Assembly (NCBI GenBank): GCA_016192705.1
Contig: JACPTQ010000070.1
Location: forward strand, 1 to 55,232
DNA length: 55,232 nt
From: Deltaproteobacteria bacterium
GTDB lineage: Bacteria > Myxococcota > JACPTQ01
Direction: 5' to 3'
Made by a program: the position numbers and the translations under genes
Shown here: positions 52,435 through 55,232 of the stretch, one piece after another
How positions within the stretch are numbered: position 1 is the first letter of the stretch
Layout of the letters: each line of letters opens with the position of its first letter
The notes under the pieces: generated by a model
The model's input: the letters and a program-made list of their open reading frames with translations, nothing else
What the model was told of the DNA's origin: nothing
Databases searched by the model: none

Positions 52435-53309
52435 GGGTGTATCTCGCGGTACGACGCGAGCGCGAAGCCTGCGTCGTGGATGGCCCGTCGTAGAGCCGGA
52501 TCGCAAAGGTGGCGGAGCTCCACTTCGCGTTCGTCGACATAAGCGTCGATGTAGCGAAGCGGGAGATCGACGTGGGCCGGGTGGCACATGAGCTCGTTGA
52601 TACGGCCCGTGGCGTCGCGAAGCGCAGCGACAAACGGGTTTTGGCTCTCTGGACGATGACGCCGAAACGCGGCGCCGTCGACGTGAACGAAGCCGTCGTT
52701 CGAGGCGAGCCCGTTCAATGAGTGTGCCGCGCGTCGCGCGAGATACGCGAAGAGGTAGCGCTTCGGATGCGGCCATTGCACCCGTTCGGTTGCAGAGCGA
52801 AAGCTCGGAAGCAGCGCGCGAAGGGGCTCATGCGTCAGGCGCAGCATGCGGGTGTGGCTTTTTTCGAGCCGCTCCGCGAGAAGCCGCAGCACCGGCTGGA
52901 ACAGGTGAATGTGGTGCTGGCCGTTGACAAAGTCGAGCGGGAGGCCGGTTTCGGCGTAACGGCGAAATTGCGCGTCGATTTCGATCGACAGCTCGGCGGT
53001 GGAGATGCGCCCCTGGGCGAGGCGCTGCAGAAACCCGGCGAGGCCAAGAAAATCGCCAGTGTAATTTGTGAGCGATGGGACTTGCTGCCACGGCGTGATG
53101 GGGCGCCCGATGGTGACGTTGACGTGAAGGCCGATCGAGAGGCGTGGAAACGCGCGTGTGAGCGAAAGCGCGTCGTCGAGCGCGGGGAAGTTCATGAGAA
53201 GTGCGGCCGACGTGACGATGCCGCGATCGTGCGCTTCGATGATGCCGCCGTTTACGCCGCGCGAGAGCCCAAAGTCATCAGCGACGGGGATGAGAAATCG
53301 CGATGTCAT
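52431..53309 (-). CDS. YdjC/ChbG-type carbohydrate deacetylase (HpnK-like)
   Basis: 292 residues from ATG 53309. Motifs: ADDFGLSRGVNGGIIEAHDRGIVTSAALLMN with the catalytic Asp pair, GLHVNVTIGRPI with a metal His, DFVNGQHHIHLFQPVL with the second His pair, and MCHPAH near the end. This family removes acetyl groups from sugars or glycolipids. The adjacent HpnN-like exporter reproduces the hpnK-hpnN neighbourhood of hopanoid clusters, although other hpn genes are absent here. Confidence 0.9.
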   Translation of the reverse strand: MTSRFLIPVADDFGLSRGVNGGIIEAHDRGIVTSAALLMNFPALDDALSLTRAFPRLSIGLHVNVTIGRPITPWQQVPSLTNYTGDFLGLAGFLQRLAQGRISTAELSIEIDAQFRRYAETGLPLDFVNGQHHIHLFQPVLRLLAERLEKSHTRMLRLTHEPLRALLPSFRSATERVQWPHPKRYLFAYLARRAAHSLNGLASNDGFVHVDGAAFRRHRPESQNPFVAALRDATGRINELMCHPAHVDLPLRYIDAYVDEREVELRHLCDPALRRAIHDAGFALASYREIHP

Positions 53310-53358
53310 TCGGCCCTCGCACCGGCTTTCGATTCCCTCGAGCTTGCCGAACAGATGC

Positions 53359-54888
53359 TCACGTCGCCCCTCCTTTGCGAAGGCGTCGGACCCACTTGAT
53401 GCGCTCCAAAACGCGCCACTCCTCGGCGGTGAGCCCGAGGACGATAAAAGATACCAGATAAACGAGGAAACCCACAGAAGTCGCGGTGATGACGCGAACG
53501 AGGGGATTCGGGATGAGCGGGGAAAGAACGAGTTGCGCGGCGCACGAGGCGGCGGCGGCGACAAGCGGCTTGAAAAAGAGCGGATGGAAAAGGTGCACGC
53601 GAACGAGCGCGTACGCCTCAATGTTCTCGAGGAGTCGAACGAGGAGCATCGCGGCGATTGTGGCGATGAGCGCGCCGTAAGCGCCGTGCGTCGGGACGAG
53701 TGCGATTGAGAGCGCGAGGTTGGCCAGAACGGCGATGGCGTTGTTCAAGAGCGTCAAGCGTGGGCGGCCCGTCATGGCGATGACCCAGCCGGTCAGTCCA
53801 AACGCGGAGTACAGCCCCATGGCGATCGCGAAGGCGACGAGAAAAACAGCGCCCGAGTAAAAATCGCGCCCGGCGATTGAGAGGATCGACTCGGGGAAGA
53901 GTGAAAAGAGAAGAACGAGCGGGAGCGCGAGTGAGAAGACCCAGCGCGAGAGGAGTGAAAGGTTTTCTTGGATGCGTGGGCGATCGCCGTGGGTGTGGGC
54001 TTCGGCGACGATCGGACAAAAGACGGTGTCGAAGCCGTAGCGTGTGTTGTTGATGGCGCGGGCGAAATATTCGGCGCCGAAAAAGACGCCGAGGAGCGTG
54101 GCGTCGGTGACCCAGAGCGGGAGAAGGAGCGCGTGGAAATATTGCGAGAGCGCGGCGAGCAGTTCCGAGATGGCGAGCGGGAGTGAGAAGCGCTCCATGG
54201 CGCGGTGGTGCGGGGCGCGGAAGATGGCACGCGCGAGGCGGCGGCCGCCATAGATTCGTGAGGTGACGAAGAGGGCGACGGTTGTCGCGACGGCTGAGGC
54301 GGCGACGTGGGCGATGGCGAGTGCGGTGACGCCGCCTCCTGAGAGCGCGGCGGCGAGGAGACCGAGGAGCATTGCGATGGGTTCGGTGACACCGCGGATC
54401 CAAAAGTTGCCGCGTGCCGTTTGCGTCGCGAGCGTGAGCGAGGCGAGCGCGACCGTGACGAGGACGAAGGGAAGCGAGAAGGCGAGGAGGCCGAGCACGG
54501 AGAGGATGGAGGCGGCCGTGGTGCCGGCGCCAAAGAGGTCGCGGAGCGTGAAGGTGAGGAGGTTGATGATGAGCGCGAGAAAAAGGCCCGAGAAAAAAGT
54601 GACGCGGACGGCGGTGCCGACGGCGGCGGCTTCGCGTGCGGTGTCGCCTTGGGCACGGTGCATCGGGATCTTGCGCATGAGGCCAAAGTCCATGCCGCAG
54701 ACGCCGGCGCGCGTTGGGATTTCGAGGATGATGAGCGCGGGAGCGTAGATGCCGTAGCCGGCGGCGCCGAAGAGATTCATGACGACGCCGTGGTAGAGCG
54801 GGGCGGCGGCCTGGCAGACGACCGTGAGGAGAAGGGGCGCGGAGGCGGAGGCGGGAGCGGGTGCGGATGCGGGAGCGGGGTTCTTCAT
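53359..54888 (-). CDS. Polysaccharide/lipid flippase (MATE/MOP, Wzx-like)
   Basis: 509 residues. ATG 54888 overlaps the upstream gene stop (ATGA). A short low-complexity N-terminus (APASAPAPASASAP) made from a hexamer tract (54843-54880), then 12-14 helices in the order of the oligosaccharidyl-lipid flippase family; GAAGYGIYAPALIILEIPTRAG near the start and DTVFCPIVAEAHTHGDRPRIQENL in the middle are recognisable blocks. It presumably flips a lipid-linked glycan across the inner membrane. A 49-base gap separates it from the next gene. Confidence 0.9.
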   Translation of the reverse strand: MKNPAPASAPAPASASAPLLLTVVCQAAAPLYHGVVMNLFGAAGYGIYAPALIILEIPTRAGVCGMDFGLMRKIPMHRAQGDTAREAAAVGTAVRVTFFSGLFLALIINLLTFTLRDLFGAGTTAASILSVLGLLAFSLPFVLVTVALASLTLATQTARGNFWIRGVTEPIAMLLGLLAAALSGGGVTALAIAHVAASAVATTVALFVTSRIYGGRRLARAIFRAPHHRAMERFSLPLAISELLAALSQYFHALLLPLWVTDATLLGVFFGAEYFARAINNTRYGFDTVFCPIVAEAHTHGDRPRIQENLSLLSRWVFSLALPLVLLFSLFPESILSIAGRDFYSGAVFLVAFAIAMGLYSAFGLTGWVIAMTGRPRLTLLNNAIAVLANLALSIALVPTHGAYGALIATIAAMLLVRLLENIEAYALVRVHLFHPLFFKPLVAAAASCAAQLVLSPLIPNPLVRVITATSVGFLVYLVSFIVLGLTAEEWRVLERIKWVRRLRKGGAT

Positions 54889-55232
54889 GGCTTCGCGATC
54901 CCCAAGAGTTCGGGAATCGTGACGCACGCGAGGCCTCGGTGACGGCAGTAAACGAGGATCGGTTCGAGCGCGGCGGCGGTTTGCGAACGGTCGTCGCCGC
55001 TGCCGCCGTCGTGCAACAAAAGAATTTCGCCCGGTCGAAGGCGGCGCACGGAGCGTGCGACGATCATGTCGACGCCGGGACGATCGGTGTCCCAAACGCC
55101 GTCCGTCCATGCGATGGCACGAAGGCCGACTCTCGAAAGGACGCGCGGCAAGAACGGGTTCTTGAGGCCGTGCGGTGCGCGAAAGAGGCCGTCGTTACGA
55201 ACGCCGTGGCGCTTCAGCGTTTCGACGCCGGC
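54885..55232 (-). CDS. Polysaccharide deacetylase (NodB homology domain), 5' end outside the window
   Basis: Only the last 115 residues are in the window; the frame runs off the end. FRAPHGLKNP (the R-x-P-x-G-like motif 3 of NodB domains) and LRPGEILLLHDGGSGDDRSQTAAALEPIL (motif 5, LHDG) are visible, as is a W-T-D-G-V-W-D-T-D strand (motif 4). The internal ATG-free stretch shows that the true start lies upstream of 55232. It is the first visible gene of the glycan operon. Confidence 0.9.
   Translation of the reverse strand, partial: AGVETLKRHGVRNDGLFRAPHGLKNPFLPRVLSRVGLRAIAWTDGVWDTDRPGVDMIVARSVRRLRPGEILLLHDGGSGDDRSQTAAALEPILVYCRHRGLACVTIPELLGIAKP

Noticed and set aside
52435-52776. 114-codon N-terminal extension of the RND exporter
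   Set aside because: Arg/Pro-rich antisense-frame sequence over the deacetylase gene; the GTG at 52434 gives a GTGA overlap and the expected N-terminus.
1-55232. tRNA, rRNA or replication origin
   Set aside because: I saw no cloverleaf-like sequence, rRNA segment or DnaA-box cluster in the gaps; most gaps are under 160 bases.

Overview
The window looks like a stretch of a high-GC chromosome from a myxobacterium-like organism (Myxococcota). The clues are two secreted proteins ending in a Gly-Cys, membrane helix, Arg-cluster tail of MYXO-CTERM type (kelch protein near 0.3-1.9 kb, metallophosphatase near 2-4 kb), a roadblock/LC7 protein of MglB type, many lipoproteins rich in Asp-Ala-Gly, and frequent GTG starts. 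The assignment is an inference from gene content. No rRNA, tRNA, CRISPR array or transposase gene was seen.

Layout. 0-4 kb: divergent kelch protein and purple-acid-phosphatase-like protein. 4-7.9 kb: a compact plus-strand run of roadblock protein, aroQ, accB, accC and a class I aminotransferase (dehydroquinase, two acetyl-CoA carboxylase subunits, amino-acid metabolism). 7.9-13.4 kb: a very large repeat lipoprotein broken by one frameshift, and metG. 13.5-25.9 kb: a mixed region with plsY, a LpxL-like acyltransferase, an enoyl-CoA hydratase, a secreted M18 aminopeptidase and several surface or hypothetical proteins. 26-31.8 kb: a tightly overlapping plus-strand operon cysE, cysteine desulfurase, mnmA, rnc, a Met/Cys gamma-family PLP enzyme and a HEAT-repeat lipoprotein, joining cysteine synthesis, sulfur activation and tRNA thiolation with RNase III. 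31.8-36.3 kb: nucleotide-sugar epimerase-like protein, ABC-2 exporter pair, membrane proteins and a universal stress protein.

36.3-55.2 kb is entirely on the minus strand. Read in the direction of transcription it holds a surface-glycan/lipid operon (polysaccharide deacetylase, flippase, HpnK/YdjC-like deacetylase, HpnN-like RND exporter, three GT-C type glycosyltransferases), a small secreted protein, a TRAP transporter operon (stand-alone FlhB C-terminal domain protein, TatT, DctP, DctQ, long DctM), then a cobalamin riboswitch that precedes btuB and a beta-propeller lipoprotein. The last pair is the most attractive biology here: it has the same architecture as the BtuB-BtuG vitamin B12 receptor pair of Bacteroidota.

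Two kinds of repeat DNA run across these genes. Hexanucleotide tracts of GCGGGA/GCGGAT type occur in at least ten places, mostly inside reading frames, where they encode Ala-Gly/Ala-Asp or Ala-Pro/Ala-Ser linkers. Dispersed elements also occur: a 96-bp partly palindromic element is present twice (90 of 96 identical), each time inserted in frame in a membrane-protein gene, and a 33-bp element is present twice with no mismatch, once translated. These suggest small mobile or recombining repeats that generate protein linkers.
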